NCBI RefSeq assembly: GCF_000196735.1
Contig: NC_014551.1
Span: forward strand, 363,501 to 427,500
Length of the DNA: 64,000 bases
Direction of reading: 5' to 3'
DNA from: Bacillus amyloliquefaciens DSM 7 = ATCC 23350
GTDB lineage: Bacteria > Bacillota > Bacilli > Bacillales > Bacillaceae
Of this stretch, positions 46,866 through 55,942 are shown in pieces. A model generated the notes under the pieces. It ran no database searches. It was not told the DNA's origin and saw only the letters and a list, made by a program, of their open reading frames with translations. Position 1 is the stretch's first letter. Each line of letters starts with the position of its first letter. The translations under genes were made by a program, and so were the position numbers.

Positions 46866-47987
46866 ATGATTGCCCTTCATTTCGGAGCGGGAAACATCGG
46901 GCGGGGCTTTATCGGCGCCCTGCTCCATCATTCCGGCTATGAGGTTGTTTTCGCTGATGTGAATGAAACGATGGTCAGCCTTCTTAATGAAAAGAAGGAA
47001 TATACCGTGGAGCTTGCCGACGGCGGCCGGCAGACAGAAACCATCGGCCCCGTTTCAGCCATCAACAGCGCGAAGCAAGAACAAGAGCTGTACAGGCTGA
47101 TCAATGACGCGGCGATCATTACGACGGCAGTAGGGCCGAACGTTCTCAAATTCATCGCCCCGTCAATTGCGGAAGGGCTGAAGCGCAGAACGTCCTCTGA
47201 ACCTCTGAATATCATCGCCTGTGAAAATATGATCGGCGGCAGCAGTTTTTTGAAAAAAGAGGTTTTCGGACATTTGATGGAAGCGGAGCGGGAACTGGTG
47301 AATCAGACGGTCGGCTTCCCGGATTCCGCGGTGGATCGGATCGTGCCGATTCAGCACCATGAGGACCCGCTGAAAGTATCCGTAGAGCCGTTTTTTGAAT
47401 GGGTCATAGACAGAACCGGCTTTTCCGGCGGTCAGCCGGCACTGAAAGGCGCGCTGTTTACTGATGATCTTACACCGTTTATTGAACGGAAGCTGTTTAC
47501 CGTCAATACCGGCCATGCCGTTACGGCGTACGTCGGCTATCAGCGCGGATTAAAAACCGTCAAAGAAGCCATCGACCATCCCGAAATCCGGCGTGTCGTG
47601 TACGATGCCCTTTCAGAAACGGGCGAGTACCTGGTAAAGGCGTACGGCTTTAAGCAAGCCGAACACGAGCAGTACATGAAGAAAATCATCAGCCGTTTTG
47701 AAAATGAATACATCACGGATGATGTGACGAGGGTCGCCAGATCACCGCTCAGAAAACTCGGAGCGAATGATAGATTAGTAGGGCCGGCCAAAAAAATAAA
47801 AGAGCCGAACGCGCTGGCAGAAGGCATCGCCGCCGCCCTGCGCTTTGACTATAAGGGTGATCCGGAAGCGGTTGAGCTGCAAAAGCTTATCGCGGAAAAA
47901 GGCACGAGCGCGGTTCTTCAAGACATTTGCGGTATTCAGCCGCATGAACCGCTGCACGGCATCGTACTTAAAAAGCTGAATCAATAA
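46866..47987 (+). CDS. mtlD: mannitol-1-phosphate 5-dehydrogenase MtlD
   Basis: 373-aa NAD-dependent enzyme converting mannitol 1-phosphate to fructose 6-phosphate. An N-terminal Rossmann motif HFGAGNIGRGFIG and the catalytic-helix motif KLFTVNTGHAVTAYVG are intact. Last gene of mtlAFD; a hairpin terminator follows. Confidence 0.95.
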   Translation: MIALHFGAGNIGRGFIGALLHHSGYEVVFADVNETMVSLLNEKKEYTVELADGGRQTETIGPVSAINSAKQEQELYRLINDAAIITTAVGPNVLKFIAPSIAEGLKRRTSSEPLNIIACENMIGGSSFLKKEVFGHLMEAERELVNQTVGFPDSAVDRIVPIQHHEDPLKVSVEPFFEWVIDRTGFSGGQPALKGALFTDDLTPFIERKLFTVNTGHAVTAYVGYQRGLKTVKEAIDHPEIRRVVYDALSETGEYLVKAYGFKQAEHEQYMKKIISRFENEYITDDVTRVARSPLRKLGANDRLVGPAKKIKEPNALAEGIAAALRFDYKGDPEAVELQKLIAEKGTSAVLQDICGIQPHEPLHGIVLKKLNQ

Positions 47988-47991
47988 GATG

Positions 47992-48019
47992 AACCCGCAT
48001 CGGGGGACGCGGGTTTTTT
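47992..48019 (+). terminator. mtl operon terminator
   Basis: AACCCGC / GCGGGTT hairpin followed by a T tract. Confidence 0.8.
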
Positions 48020-48024
48020 TCTTC

Positions 48025-48033
48025 TGTTATAAT
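48025..48033 (+). promoter_or_regulatory. ycsD extended -10
   Basis: TG-T-TATAAT, 23 bp before the ycsD ATG and directly after the mtl terminator. Confidence 0.5.
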
Positions 48034-48055
48034 GTGAGGGAAGGGAGGCTGCGTG

Positions 48056-48451
48056 ATGAATGAGGAGCTTTTGCCCCATCGTTATCCGTTTCTTTTGATT
48101 GACGGCACGAAGAACAGCGAAGCCGGAAAATGGGCGGAAGCTTATAAATACATCAGTGAAAATGACTGGTTTATGTCAGAATCACAAAGAGAGATGCCGT
48201 TTTCGCTCATCGTTGAAGCAATGGCCCAAACGGCCGCCTGCGCGGGAATTACAGGTGAAAACAGCCTCGGCCTGCTGTCTGCGGTGAAGAAAGCGGAAAG
48301 ATTAGGTGCCGCTTTGCCGGGAGACCGTCTGGATCTTTTGTTTGAAGTCACGCGAATCAGGCGCGGGTTTGTATTCGGCCGGGCGAAAGCGTCCGTTGCC
48401 GGGAAGCCTGTGGCGGAAGCTGAGATCAGCATATTTATCCAGCCATCATAA
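48056..48451 (+). CDS. ycsD: FabZ-like hot-dog dehydratase YcsD
   Basis: 131-aa hot-dog fold protein resembling (3R)-hydroxyacyl-ACP dehydratases: LPHRYPFLLIDG matches the FabZ LPHRYPFLLVD block with the catalytic His, followed by the helix MPFSLIVEAMAQTAA, whose Glu corresponds to the second catalytic residue, and a GDRLDLLFEV strand. Shorter than FabZ. It stands alone, so the acyl substrate is unknown. GGGAGG precedes the ATG at 48056; a GTG immediately upstream is an alternative. Confidence 0.8.
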   Translation: MNEELLPHRYPFLLIDGTKNSEAGKWAEAYKYISENDWFMSESQREMPFSLIVEAMAQTAACAGITGENSLGLLSAVKKAERLGAALPGDRLDLLFEVTRIRRGFVFGRAKASVAGKPVAEAEISIFIQPS

Positions 48452-48480
48452 AAAAAGCCGCCTTCAGCGGCGGCTTTCGG
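48452..48480 (-). terminator. terminator, mainly for the minus-strand 54-aa ORF
   Basis: AAAGCCGCC / GGCGGCTTT with a six-T run only on the minus-strand side, which is where the small ORF at 48490-48654 ends; it may stop ycsD transcripts weakly. Confidence 0.7.
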
Positions 48481-48489
48481 ACAAGCCCG

Positions 48490-48654
48490 TCATTTTGTAT
48501 CATAATCTCTTTCACTTTGTGAATTGTCCCTTTGGTCGTGTTTGTGTTTTTCGTCATTGGCGTTTTCTTTCAGCTCTTCCAGCGGAATCGGATCGGTTAA
48601 ATCATGATGTTCAGGATTTTCATTCGGTTTGTTCTTCTGTTTTCTTTCTTTCAT
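48490..48654 (-). CDS. 54-residue hydrophilic protein of unknown function
   Basis: A small ORF beginning MKERKQKNKPNENPEHHD and ending SERDYDTK. It is almost entirely charged or polar, with no hydrophobic core, so probably disordered; it resembles in composition the small acidic/basic proteins found in Bacillus spores. AGGTG lies 7 bases before the ATG, and an intrinsic terminator follows its stop on the same strand, which supports a real gene. I do not recognise a named family. It is divergent from ycsE. Confidence 0.65.
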   Translation of the reverse strand: MKERKQKNKPNENPEHHDLTDPIPLEELKENANDEKHKHDQRDNSQSERDYDTK

Positions 48655-48718
48655 CCTTCATCACCTCAATAGTTCTTTTCCTCAACGTTCTCCCCGCCAA
48701 ACGTCTGGGAGCGGTTTT

Positions 48719-48747
48719 TTGTTCCTGTGGGTCATATGTATTAAAAT
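48719..48747 (+). promoter_or_regulatory. ycsE promoter
   Basis: TTGTTC, 17 bases, TAAAAT, 36 bp before ycsE. Confidence 0.55.
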
Positions 48748-48782
48748 AGAAACGACTACATTATAAAAAGTGAGGTACATAT

Positions 48783-49532
48783 ATGCCGATACAAAGAGAA
48801 GACGCAGATATTAAACTGATCGCGATTGATATGGACGGAACCCTGCTCAATGACGAGCAGCTCATCCCGGAGGAAAACCGGCGGGCGATCAAGGAAGCGG
48901 AGGCGAAAGGAATTCACGTCGTCATCAGCACAGGACGCACGCTGATGACCTGCCGCGAGCTGGCTGAGTCTCTCGAGCTGTCATCCTTTTTAATTACGGC
49001 AAACGGCAGCGAAATCTGGGATTCCAACTTTGAGCTGGTTGAGCGCAAGCTTCTTCATACCGATCATATTCAAAAATTATGGGATCTGAGAAATAAGCAC
49101 AACACGAATTTCTGGGCCTCTACCGTCGATAGAGTATGGAGAGGGGAATTCCCGGAAACGATTACGGATCACCAGTGGCTCAAGTTCGGATTTGAAATCG
49201 AGGATGACGATGTGCGGAATGAGGTGCTGAAAGAGCTGAAGGAAAACAAGGAGCTCGAAATCACAAACTCCAGCCCGATCAATATCGAAGTCAATGCGCT
49301 CGGCATTAATAAAGCGGCAGCGCTTGCGAAGGTTTCGGAAAAACTCGGCTTCACGATGGAAAATGTGATGGCAATGGGCGACAGTCTGAATGACATTGCC
49401 ATGATTGAAAAGGCGGGCGTCGGCGTCGCCATGGGAAATGCGCAGGACATCGTGAAAGAAACGGCTGACTGGGTGACTGATGTCAACACGGAAAACGGGG
49501 TCGCCAAAGCGATCCGCCACTGGGTGCTGTAA
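48783..49532 (+). CDS. ycsE: Cof-type HAD phosphatase YcsE
   Basis: 249-aa HAD-superfamily (Cof/IIB) phosphatase. Motif I AIDMDGTLLND (nucleophile Asp17), motif II VVISTGRT, the Lys in INKAAALAKV and motif IV MGDSLNDIAMIE are all present. In B. subtilis YcsE is one of the phosphatases able to dephosphorylate the riboflavin precursor 5-amino-6-(5-phosphoribitylamino)uracil; the in vivo substrate here is not certain. GAGGT precedes the ATG. Monocistronic, with terminator. Confidence 0.88.
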   Translation: MPIQREDADIKLIAIDMDGTLLNDEQLIPEENRRAIKEAEAKGIHVVISTGRTLMTCRELAESLELSSFLITANGSEIWDSNFELVERKLLHTDHIQKLWDLRNKHNTNFWASTVDRVWRGEFPETITDHQWLKFGFEIEDDDVRNEVLKELKENKELEITNSSPINIEVNALGINKAAALAKVSEKLGFTMENVMAMGDSLNDIAMIEKAGVGVAMGNAQDIVKETADWVTDVNTENGVAKAIRHWVL

Positions 49533-49535
49533 TAG

Positions 49536-49571
49536 AAAAAAGAGGGTCTCTGTATGAGGCTCTCTTTTTTG
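49536..49571 (+). terminator. ycsE terminator
   Basis: AAAAAAGAGGGTCTC / GAGGCTCTCTTTTTT hairpin with a T tract. Confidence 0.8.
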
Positions 49572-49597
49572 TTTTGTCACATTTCTGACTAGGTCCA

Positions 49598-49614
49598 TGG
49601 TAGGTTTTCTGACA
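49598..49614 (+). promoter_or_regulatory. candidate TnrA box of the pxp/kip operon
   Basis: TGGTAGGTTTTCTGACA agrees with the TnrA consensus (TGTNANATTTTNTNACA) at 11 of 13 fixed positions and is centred about 49 bp upstream of the predicted start point, the usual place for TnrA activation. Confidence 0.6.
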
Positions 49615-49642
49615 AAAGGATGTTCAAATCTGTCAGAATTGA

Positions 49643-49648
49643 TATAAT
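49643..49648 (+). promoter_or_regulatory. pxpA -10 element
   Basis: A perfect TATAAT without a good -35, fitting an activator-dependent promoter. Confidence 0.55.
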
Positions 49649-49732
49649 GAAAAAAGTCCAATAATTCGGAATAGTCGTTCCGAATAGCGGAATGATAATA
49701 AAATAAAACGTTTACAATACAGGAGGGATCTT

Positions 49733-50497
49733 ATGTTTCAGATTGACATCAATTGTGATTTAGGAGAAAGTTTCGGTGCTTATAAGATCGGGTTTGATGA
49801 AGAGATTTTGGATTATGTGACATCTGCAAACATCGCCTGCGGCTTTCATGCGGGTGATCCCACCGTGATGCGCAAAACAGTTGCGCTTGCGGCGGAGAAA
49901 GGCGTGAAAATCGGCGCTCATCCCGGGCTGTTCGATCTTCAGGGATTCGGGCGGAGGCAGATCGCGATTACGCCCGAGGAAGCGTATGATCTGACACTGT
50001 ACCAAATCGGCGCGCTGTCAGGATTTTTAAAAGCAGAAGGTGTCGCGATGCAGCATGTGAAGCCGCACGGCGCTTTATATAATATGGCCGCCGTCAACCG
50101 CGGTCTGTCAGATGCGATCGCTCAAGCGGTTTTTCATTTTGATCCCGGACTTATTTTATTCGGACTTTCCGGAAGCGAGCTGATTAAAGCGGGGGACCGA
50201 ATCGGACTGCAGACGGCAAGTGAAGTGTTTGCGGACCGCACCTATCAGAAAGACGGCACGCTGACGCCGCGTTCACAGCCGGATGCGCTGATTCAGGATG
50301 ACAAAAAAGCGGTCGGGCAAGTGATCCGAATGGTGAAAGACAATACGGTGACATCTGCGGAGGGACAAGCTGTAAACCTGAAAGCGGACACCGTCTGTAT
50401 TCACGGAGACGGCGCCCATGCGCTCACATTCGCAAAAACGATCAGAAAAGAACTAAAAGCGGCTGACATTCAAATCAGCGCGCTTGCAAAAGACTGA
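49733..50497 (+). CDS. pxpA: 5-oxoprolinase subunit A PxpA (YcsF)
   Basis: 254-aa LamB/YcsF-family protein, catalytic subunit of the ATP-dependent 5-oxoprolinase PxpABC, which opens 5-oxoproline to glutamate. The N-terminus [16 protein letters not shown] and the [18 protein letters not shown] and [10 protein letters not shown] motifs are diagnostic. AGGAGGGATC precedes the ATG. First gene of the operon through kipR; the TnrA-like box upstream suggests induction on nitrogen limitation. Confidence 0.93.
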   Translation: MFQIDINCDLGESFGAYKIGFDEEILDYVTSANIACGFHAGDPTVMRKTVALAAEKGVKIGAHPGLFDLQGFGRRQIAITPEEAYDLTLYQIGALSGFLKAEGVAMQHVKPHGALYNMAAVNRGLSDAIAQAVFHFDPGLILFGLSGSELIKAGDRIGLQTASEVFADRTYQKDGTLTPRSQPDALIQDDKKAVGQVIRMVKDNTVTSAEGQAVNLKADTVCIHGDGAHALTFAKTIRKELKAADIQISALAKD

Positions 50498-50519
50498 GCA
50501 GCAGAGGGAGGAAGACAGC

Positions 50520-51734
50520 ATGGAACAAAAGAAAAAAACAGCCGGAAAGGCTCCCGGCAGATGGTCGCTGCTTTTAGGCGCGACATTTCTGATGGCGACA
50601 TCTTCAATCGGGCCCGGCTTTCTGACGCAAACGGCCACGTTCACCAATACATTGGCGGCAAGCTTCGGCTTTATCATTTTAATCTCCATTATTTTGGACA
50701 TTTTCGCACAGACCAATGTGTGGCGGATTATCGCAGTTTCCGGAAAGCGCGGCCAAGAGATTGCAAATATGGTGCTCCCGGGCGCCGGTTATGCCATTGC
50801 TTTTCTGGTCGTGCTCGGCGGACTTGCGTTTAATATCGGAAACATTGGCGGCGCGGGTCTCGGCCTTCAAGTATTATTCGGGATCAAACCGGAAATCGGC
50901 GCTTTAATCAGCGCTGCGGTCGCGGTTCTGATTTTCGTCATAAAGGAAGCCGGAAAAGTCATGGACCGTTTTATGCAAATCGCCGGAATCGTCATGATCA
51001 TATTAACGGTGTATGTTGCCGTAACGACGGCCCCGCCGGTCGGACACGCCGTTGCGAAAACCTTTATGCCTGATCATATCAGTGTGCTGGCGATCGTGAC
51101 CCTTGTCGGCGGCACGGTCGGCGGATACATTACATTTGCCGGCGGCCACCGTTTACTTGATTCAGGCATCCAAGGGAAGGAAGTCATTCCTCAGGTCACG
51201 AAAAGCTCCATCACAGGTGTCTTAATTACATCTATTATGCGGATTGCCCTGTTTCTCGCCGTGCTCGGCGTCGTCTCAAAGGGCCTGCGTATTGATCCCG
51301 ATAATCCCGCGGCTTCTGTATTCCGGCTTGCAGCGGGAAATGTCGGCTATAAAATTTTCGGCGTCATCATGTGGTCTGCCGCTATTACGTCCGTCATCGG
51401 CGCGGCATATACATCGGTGTCATTCTTCAAATCGTTCTCGGCAAAAATCGAAAAGCATTCACACGGCGTCATTATCGGTTTTATCATCGTATCCACGCTC
51501 ATTTTTGTCACGATCGGCCAGCCTGCCAAAATTCTGGTCGCGGTCGGTTCGCTTAACGGTTTAATTCTGCCGCTTGCGTTAGCGATGATTCTGTTGGGCG
51601 CTTATAAGAAAAAAATCGTCGGCGATTACAAGCATCCAGTCTGGCTCACTATTGCGGGGGCGACAGTCGTCGTTGTCATGGCGATTATGGGCATCTATAC
51701 ATTATTCTCGCAATTGCCGCAGCTATGGAGCTGA
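50520..51734 (+). CDS. ycsG: NRAMP-type transporter YcsG
   Basis: 404-aa membrane protein of the NRAMP/APC superfamily with about eleven helices. Helix 1 has GATFLMATSSIGPGFLTQTATFTN in place of the DPGN metal motif of true NRAMP transporters, so metal transport is doubtful. Its place inside the 5-oxoprolinase operon suggests uptake of 5-oxoproline or a related compound. GGGAGGAAGAC precedes the ATG at 50520; ycsI follows 4 bp later. Confidence 0.82.
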   Translation: MEQKKKTAGKAPGRWSLLLGATFLMATSSIGPGFLTQTATFTNTLAASFGFIILISIILDIFAQTNVWRIIAVSGKRGQEIANMVLPGAGYAIAFLVVLGGLAFNIGNIGGAGLGLQVLFGIKPEIGALISAAVAVLIFVIKEAGKVMDRFMQIAGIVMIILTVYVAVTTAPPVGHAVAKTFMPDHISVLAIVTLVGGTVGGYITFAGGHRLLDSGIQGKEVIPQVTKSSITGVLITSIMRIALFLAVLGVVSKGLRIDPDNPAASVFRLAAGNVGYKIFGVIMWSAAITSVIGAAYTSVSFFKSFSAKIEKHSHGVIIGFIIVSTLIFVTIGQPAKILVAVGSLNGLILPLALAMILLGAYKKKIVGDYKHPVWLTIAGATVVVVMAIMGIYTLFSQLPQLWS

Positions 51735-51738
51735 TGAC

Positions 51739-52533
51739 ATGAAAAAACATATGAGTGACATGACTCCCGAAGAAGTCAGACAGCTTATCAGGAAGGGGCA
51801 GATGACCGGGCCGACGGCAGGATGGGCCGCTTCTTATGCACAAGCCAATCTCGTCGTTTTGCAAAAGGATCTTGCCTTTGATTTTCTCTTATTCTGCCAG
51901 CGCAATCAAAAGCCGTGTCCGGTGCTTGACGTGACGGATACGGGCTCACCCGTACCGGCTGTTGCGGCGCCGGGAGCTGATATCCGGACGGACTTTCCGA
52001 AGTACAGGATTTATCGGCATGGCGTGCTTACTGAAGAGGTAACGGATATCACCCGGTATTGGAAGGATGATTTTGTCGGGTTTTTGATCGGCTGCAGCTT
52101 TTCATTCGAGCAAGCCCTTATCAATCAGCAAATTCCCATCAGGCACATCGATGAGGGAGTGAATGTTCCCATGTATATAACAAACATTGACTGTGTTCCG
52201 GCCGGGCGGTTTTCAGGAAAGATGGTCGTCAGCATGAGGCCGATTCCGGAAAGGCTTGCAGTCCGCGCGGCGCAGGTCACGTCACGTTTTCCCGCCGTAC
52301 ACGGCGCCCCCGTCAGCATCGGAAATCCGAAAAGCATCGGCATCAGCGATTTGAATCAGCCGGACTTCGGCGATGCCGTGACGGTGCGGGAAGGCGAAGT
52401 TCCCGTATTCTGGGCGTGCGGCGTTACACCGCAGGCGGTGATCATGGAAGCAAAGCCTGAGATCGTGATGACGCATTCACCGGGGCACATGCTGATCACC
52501 GATATCCGGAATGAATCGCTTGCTGTTCTGTAA
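51739..52533 (+). CDS. ycsI: DUF1445/D-glutamate cyclase-like protein YcsI
   Basis: 264-aa protein of the DUF1445 family, related to D-glutamate cyclases that interconvert D-glutamate and 5-oxoproline. Conserved blocks: GPTAGWAASYAQANLVVLQK, FPKYRIYRHG, FLIGCSFSFEQAL, CVPAGRFSGKMVVSMRP and THSPGHMLITD. Sitting between a likely transporter and the oxoprolinase subunits, it could feed D-glutamate into the pathway as 5-oxoproline. This role is inference from family and context. Confidence 0.82.
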   Translation: MKKHMSDMTPEEVRQLIRKGQMTGPTAGWAASYAQANLVVLQKDLAFDFLLFCQRNQKPCPVLDVTDTGSPVPAVAAPGADIRTDFPKYRIYRHGVLTEEVTDITRYWKDDFVGFLIGCSFSFEQALINQQIPIRHIDEGVNVPMYITNIDCVPAGRFSGKMVVSMRPIPERLAVRAAQVTSRFPAVHGAPVSIGNPKSIGISDLNQPDFGDAVTVREGEVPVFWACGVTPQAVIMEAKPEIVMTHSPGHMLITDIRNESLAVL

Positions 52534-52562
52534 GTGAGAAAGAAAACAACGAGGTGATGACA

Positions 52563-53294
52563 ATGATGCAGTATAGCGGCAATACAGCGCTTGATATACA
52601 GCCGCACGGTGATTCCGCCGTTATCATCCGCTTTGGCGGGCAAATCAGCGAAGAGGTTAACAGCCGGGTTCATGCGGCGGCGGCCTGTATTGAAGAACGG
52701 CCGTTTCCGGGCTTCGTTGAATGTATCCCGGCATTTACGAGCTTAACGATCTTTTATGATGTGTATGCCGTCTCAAATATAAAAAAAGGCGTCTCTCCTT
52801 TTGCATTGGCCAAGAAAGAAGTGATAGAACGCCTCAGCCATTTAAAGACCGACAGGCAAAAAGAGCGCCGGGTAATGGAAATCCCCGTTTGCTACGGCGG
52901 TGATTTCGGTCCTGATTTAGAAGAGGTCGCTAAGATGAACGATCTGACGCCGGAAGACGTCATCCGCATTCATACCGAAGGCGAATATCTCGTCTATATG
53001 CTCGGATTCGCGCCGGGATTTCCGTTTTTAGGAGGAATGTCTGAGCGGATCAGAGCGCCGAGAAAGTCGTCGCCAAGGCCGTCAATCCCGGCCGGTTCAG
53101 TAGGAATCGCCGGAATGCAGACCGGTGTGTATCCGATATCCACTCCCGGCGGCTGGCAGCTGATCGGCAGCACCCCGCTTCGGCTTTTCAGGCCGGAAGA
53201 ACATCCGCCAAGCCTGTTGAGAGCGGGCGATACGGTGAAATTCGTCCGAATCACAGCAGAAGAATACAGCCGCATCAAGGAGGGAGCCGAATGA
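52563..53294 (+). CDS. kipI: 5-oxoprolinase subunit B / KinA inhibitor KipI
   Basis: 243-aa PxpB/KipI protein of the allophanate hydrolase subunit 1 fold with a cyclophilin-like C-terminal domain. It is a 5-oxoprolinase subunit and in B. subtilis also inhibits autophosphorylation of the sporulation kinase Kin[50 protein letters not shown] are hallmark blocks. GAGG lies 8 bases before the ATG at 52563; ATGs at 52557 and 52566 are alternatives. It overlaps kipA by 4 bp (ATGA). Confidence 0.93.
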   Translation: MMQYSGNTALDIQPHGDSAVIIRFGGQISEEVNSRVHAAAACIEERPFPGFVECIPAFTSLTIFYDVYAVSNIKKGVSPFALAKKEVIERLSHLKTDRQKERRVMEIPVCYGGDFGPDLEEVAKMNDLTPEDVIRIHTEGEYLVYMLGFAPGFPFLGGMSERIRAPRKSSPRPSIPAGSVGIAGMQTGVYPISTPGGWQLIGSTPLRLFRPEEHPPSLLRAGDTVKFVRITAEEYSRIKEGAE

Positions 53295-54304
53295 GCATGA
53301 AAGTGGTGAAGCCCGGTCTTCTGACGACGATTCAGGATACGGGGCGAACGGGGTACCAGAAATACGGTGTACTGGGAAGCGGCGCAATGGATACGATCTC
53401 TCTGCGCATTGCCAATCTTCTTGCCGGAAATAAAGAAACAGAAGCAGGACTGGAAATTACGCTAATGGGGCCCGGTCCTTCCTTTGAGCTTTCAGAACCG
53501 GCAGTCATTGCCGTCACGGGGGCTGATTTCGCCTTTCATATTAATGGAGAACCGGCCCCTCTGTGGAAACCGGTTCTTGTAAAGGAAAACAGCGTTGTTT
53601 CATTTGGACCGTGCAAGATGGGGAGCCGCGCTTATCTCGCCGTCGCGGGGGGATTTGACGTGCCCGCCGTCATGGAAAGCAAAAGCACGTATGTCAGAGC
53701 GGGGATCGGCGGCTTTTACGGAAGAGCCCTGCAAAAGGATGATGAACTTCCGCTCGGCAGTATGACGCAGTGCTCGGAAATCATCGCGCACCGTTTGAGC
53801 GATTCTCTCGGGCAGCATGGTTTCTCAGCACCTGATTGGTCTGTCAGCAGCAGAGGTTTTCTGCCGCTGAAAAAAAATCCGGTCATTCGTATGCTTGAAG
53901 GGGCGCAATTTCATGCTTTTACAGAAGAAGCAAAATCACGTTTTTACAAGGAGCCGTTTACGGTCACGCCGCAGTCCGACCGAATGGGCTACCGGCTGAA
54001 GGGCGCTCCGCTTGAATTACAGGAGCCGCTTGAAATGGTATCTGAGGCCGTGACATTCGGGACGGTGCAGGTGCCGCCGGACGGCAATCCGATTATTCTG
54101 CTGGCTGACAGGCAGACGACGGGAGGCTACCCGCGAATGGCGCATATTATATCCGCCGATCTTCCTCTTGCCGCCCAAACGATGCCGGGCGAACATATCA
54201 CGTTCTCGGCCGTTTCGCTGGAGGAAGCGGAAATGCTGCTTTTGGAGAGGGAACAGCAGATAAAGGAGCTGAAAGCCAGGCTCAAAATGGAATGGCTGAT
54301 CTGA
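53291..54304 (+). CDS. kipA: 5-oxoprolinase subunit C / KipI antagonist KipA
   Basis: 337-aa PxpC/KipA protein of the allophanate hydrolase subunit 2 fold; it completes 5-oxoprolinase and counteracts KipI in B. subtilis. Hallmarks include [43 protein letters not shown] strand ([12 protein letters not shown]) and [11 protein letters not shown]. Translation is coupled to kipI by the ATGA overlap. kipR starts 17 bp downstream. Confidence 0.93.
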   Translation: MSMKVVKPGLLTTIQDTGRTGYQKYGVLGSGAMDTISLRIANLLAGNKETEAGLEITLMGPGPSFELSEPAVIAVTGADFAFHINGEPAPLWKPVLVKENSVVSFGPCKMGSRAYLAVAGGFDVPAVMESKSTYVRAGIGGFYGRALQKDDELPLGSMTQCSEIIAHRLSDSLGQHGFSAPDWSVSSRGFLPLKKNPVIRMLEGAQFHAFTEEAKSRFYKEPFTVTPQSDRMGYRLKGAPLELQEPLEMVSEAVTFGTVQVPPDGNPIILLADRQTTGGYPRMAHIISADLPLAAQTMPGEHITFSAVSLEEAEMLLLEREQQIKELKARLKMEWLI

Positions 54305-54321
54305 CAAAGGGGCTAAAGACC

Positions 54322-55071
54322 ATGGAAAACAAAAACAAAACCGTCATCAAATCAATGGAGCTGCTTCATTTGTTTCTGACTGAACCAAGCCTGAGCCTAA
54401 ATGAGCTTGTTTCTCGATCGGAGATGCCGAAGACCTCGGTTCACCGGATGGCAAGTTCACTGGAGGAAATGGGATTTCTCACCCGGGCAGCGGACGGCCG
54501 TTATCAGCTGGGTCTGATCTTTTTGCAATTCGGCCAGCTTGTCTCTGAGCGTCTGGACATCAGGAAAATAGCCAAGCCGATAATGGAAGAGCTGTGCGGT
54601 GAAGTGGATGAAGCCGTTCAGCTGATTATGAGGGACGGCGATGAAGCCATTTACGTTGAAAAAATTGAAGGCACCCAAACCGTCCGGCTGTTTACCGCAA
54701 TCGGCCGCCGCTCGCCGCTGTACGCGGGGGCGTGCGCCAGAAGCATTTTATCGTTTCTGCCGAGAGAGGAGATTGACACATACCTTCAGAAGACAGAGTT
54801 TGCCGCAATTGCCTCAGGCACGATGACGAATCCGGCTGAACTGCTTCAATCTATTGAAACGTCATTACAATCAGGGTATACGATCAGCTATTCGGAATTA
54901 GAGGATTACACGGCGGCGATTGGGGCGCCTATTTTCAACCACGAAGGAAAGGTGGCGGCGGGAATCAGCATCGCCGGCTTTGAAGCCAGGTTTTCAGAGG
55001 ATCGGCTGCCGTATTTAACGGAAAAGGTCAAAGCCGCGGCACAGCATATTTCTGAGAAATTGGGGTATTGA
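54322..55071 (+). CDS. kipR: IclR-family repressor KipR
   Basis: 249-aa IclR regulator: N-terminal winged helix (residues about 10-65, with SLNELVSRSEMPKTSVHRMASSLEEMGFL) and a GAF-like effector domain. In B. subtilis KipR represses the kip operon. Placed last in the operon it should give negative autoregulation opposed to TnrA activation. The ATG at 54322 follows AAAGGGG; an upstream in-frame ATG overlaps kipA and lacks a site. Confidence 0.9.
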   Translation: MENKNKTVIKSMELLHLFLTEPSLSLNELVSRSEMPKTSVHRMASSLEEMGFLTRAADGRYQLGLIFLQFGQLVSERLDIRKIAKPIMEELCGEVDEAVQLIMRDGDEAIYVEKIEGTQTVRLFTAIGRRSPLYAGACARSILSFLPREEIDTYLQKTEFAAIASGTMTNPAELLQSIETSLQSGYTISYSELEDYTAAIGAPIFNHEGKVAAGISIAGFEARFSEDRLPYLTEKVKAAAQHISEKLGY

Positions 55072-55135
55072 CCGAGCCAATTTTCCTTCGCTCGCGTACA
55101 TTACAATATCGACAGTAATGAGTGGAGGAAAGTAA

Positions 55136-55777
55136 ATGGGACTTGTTTATACGGCGCTAGGGGATTCTTTGACGACGGGAAGGGGATCCGGGCCGTTTTC
55201 CCCCGGCTTTGTTCAGCGGTTCGGGTGTATGATGGCAGAAGATTTACAGACAAGGACCGAGGTATCCATCTTTGCCAAGTCAGGCCTTGAGACGGGAGAA
55301 ATTCTCGGGCTTATGTCCTTGCCGTACATTCAGAGGCGGATTCAGGCTGCTGATATGATTACGATTACGGGCTGCGGCAACGATTTGATCGATTCGGTTC
55401 GGGCGTATCAGCAAACGAAAGACGCTTCGGTGTTCGCCGGCGTGTCCCGTCACTGCCATGAGAACTTTGAAAAGATGATTGCCAAGATCGCTGCCTTAAA
55501 AGAAACGCACCCCTCTCCTTATGAGATCCGCGTTTTCAATTTATACAATCCTTTTCCGGGCATCTCCATTGCGGAAAAATGGATATCTTCTTATAATGCG
55601 CACCTCAGCACACTCGCATCAGCGCCGCACGTCAAAATTGCCGATGTCCACAGCGCTTTCAAAGGAAAGCTGAACGAATATCTCTCTCATGACCGCGTAC
55701 ATCCCAACAGCAGAGGATATGAAGTCATGGCATGCGTCCTGCGGGGGCTCGGATACGGAAGCCTCGCCCGCTCATAA
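55136..55777 (+). CDS. lipC: spore phospholipase/lipase LipC
   Basis: 213-aa GDSL/SGNH esterase, the length of B. subtilis LipC (YcsK), a spore-coat lipase involved in germination. Block [13 protein letters not shown] carries the catalytic Ser, block III GCGNDL the Asn, and block [11 protein letters not shown] the Asp/His pair. No signal peptide, consistent with assembly onto the spore from the mother cell. TGGAGGAAAG precedes the ATG. A GC-rich terminator follows. Confidence 0.9.
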   Translation: MGLVYTALGDSLTTGRGSGPFSPGFVQRFGCMMAEDLQTRTEVSIFAKSGLETGEILGLMSLPYIQRRIQAADMITITGCGNDLIDSVRAYQQTKDASVFAGVSRHCHENFEKMIAKIAALKETHPSPYEIRVFNLYNPFPGISIAEKWISSYNAHLSTLASAPHVKIADVHSAFKGKLNEYLSHDRVHPNSRGYEVMACVLRGLGYGSLARS

Positions 55778-55779
55778 CC

Positions 55780-55812
55780 GCGCGCTCCTTTTCATCGGGA
55801 GCGCGCTTTTCG
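55780..55812 (+). terminator. lipC terminator
   Basis: GCGCGCTC / GAGCGCGC hairpin followed by a TTTTC tract. Confidence 0.7.
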
Positions 55813-55942
55813 TTCTCCTTAAAACAAACTTAAAATTGTCCGACTTTCGTTCTATCCGTGCAAAAAGTACGCTAGAATAATGGGGGATAAAGACAGAAAT
55901 AGAATTGTGTTCAAAAAATGATAACAGAAAGGATGGATTGCT

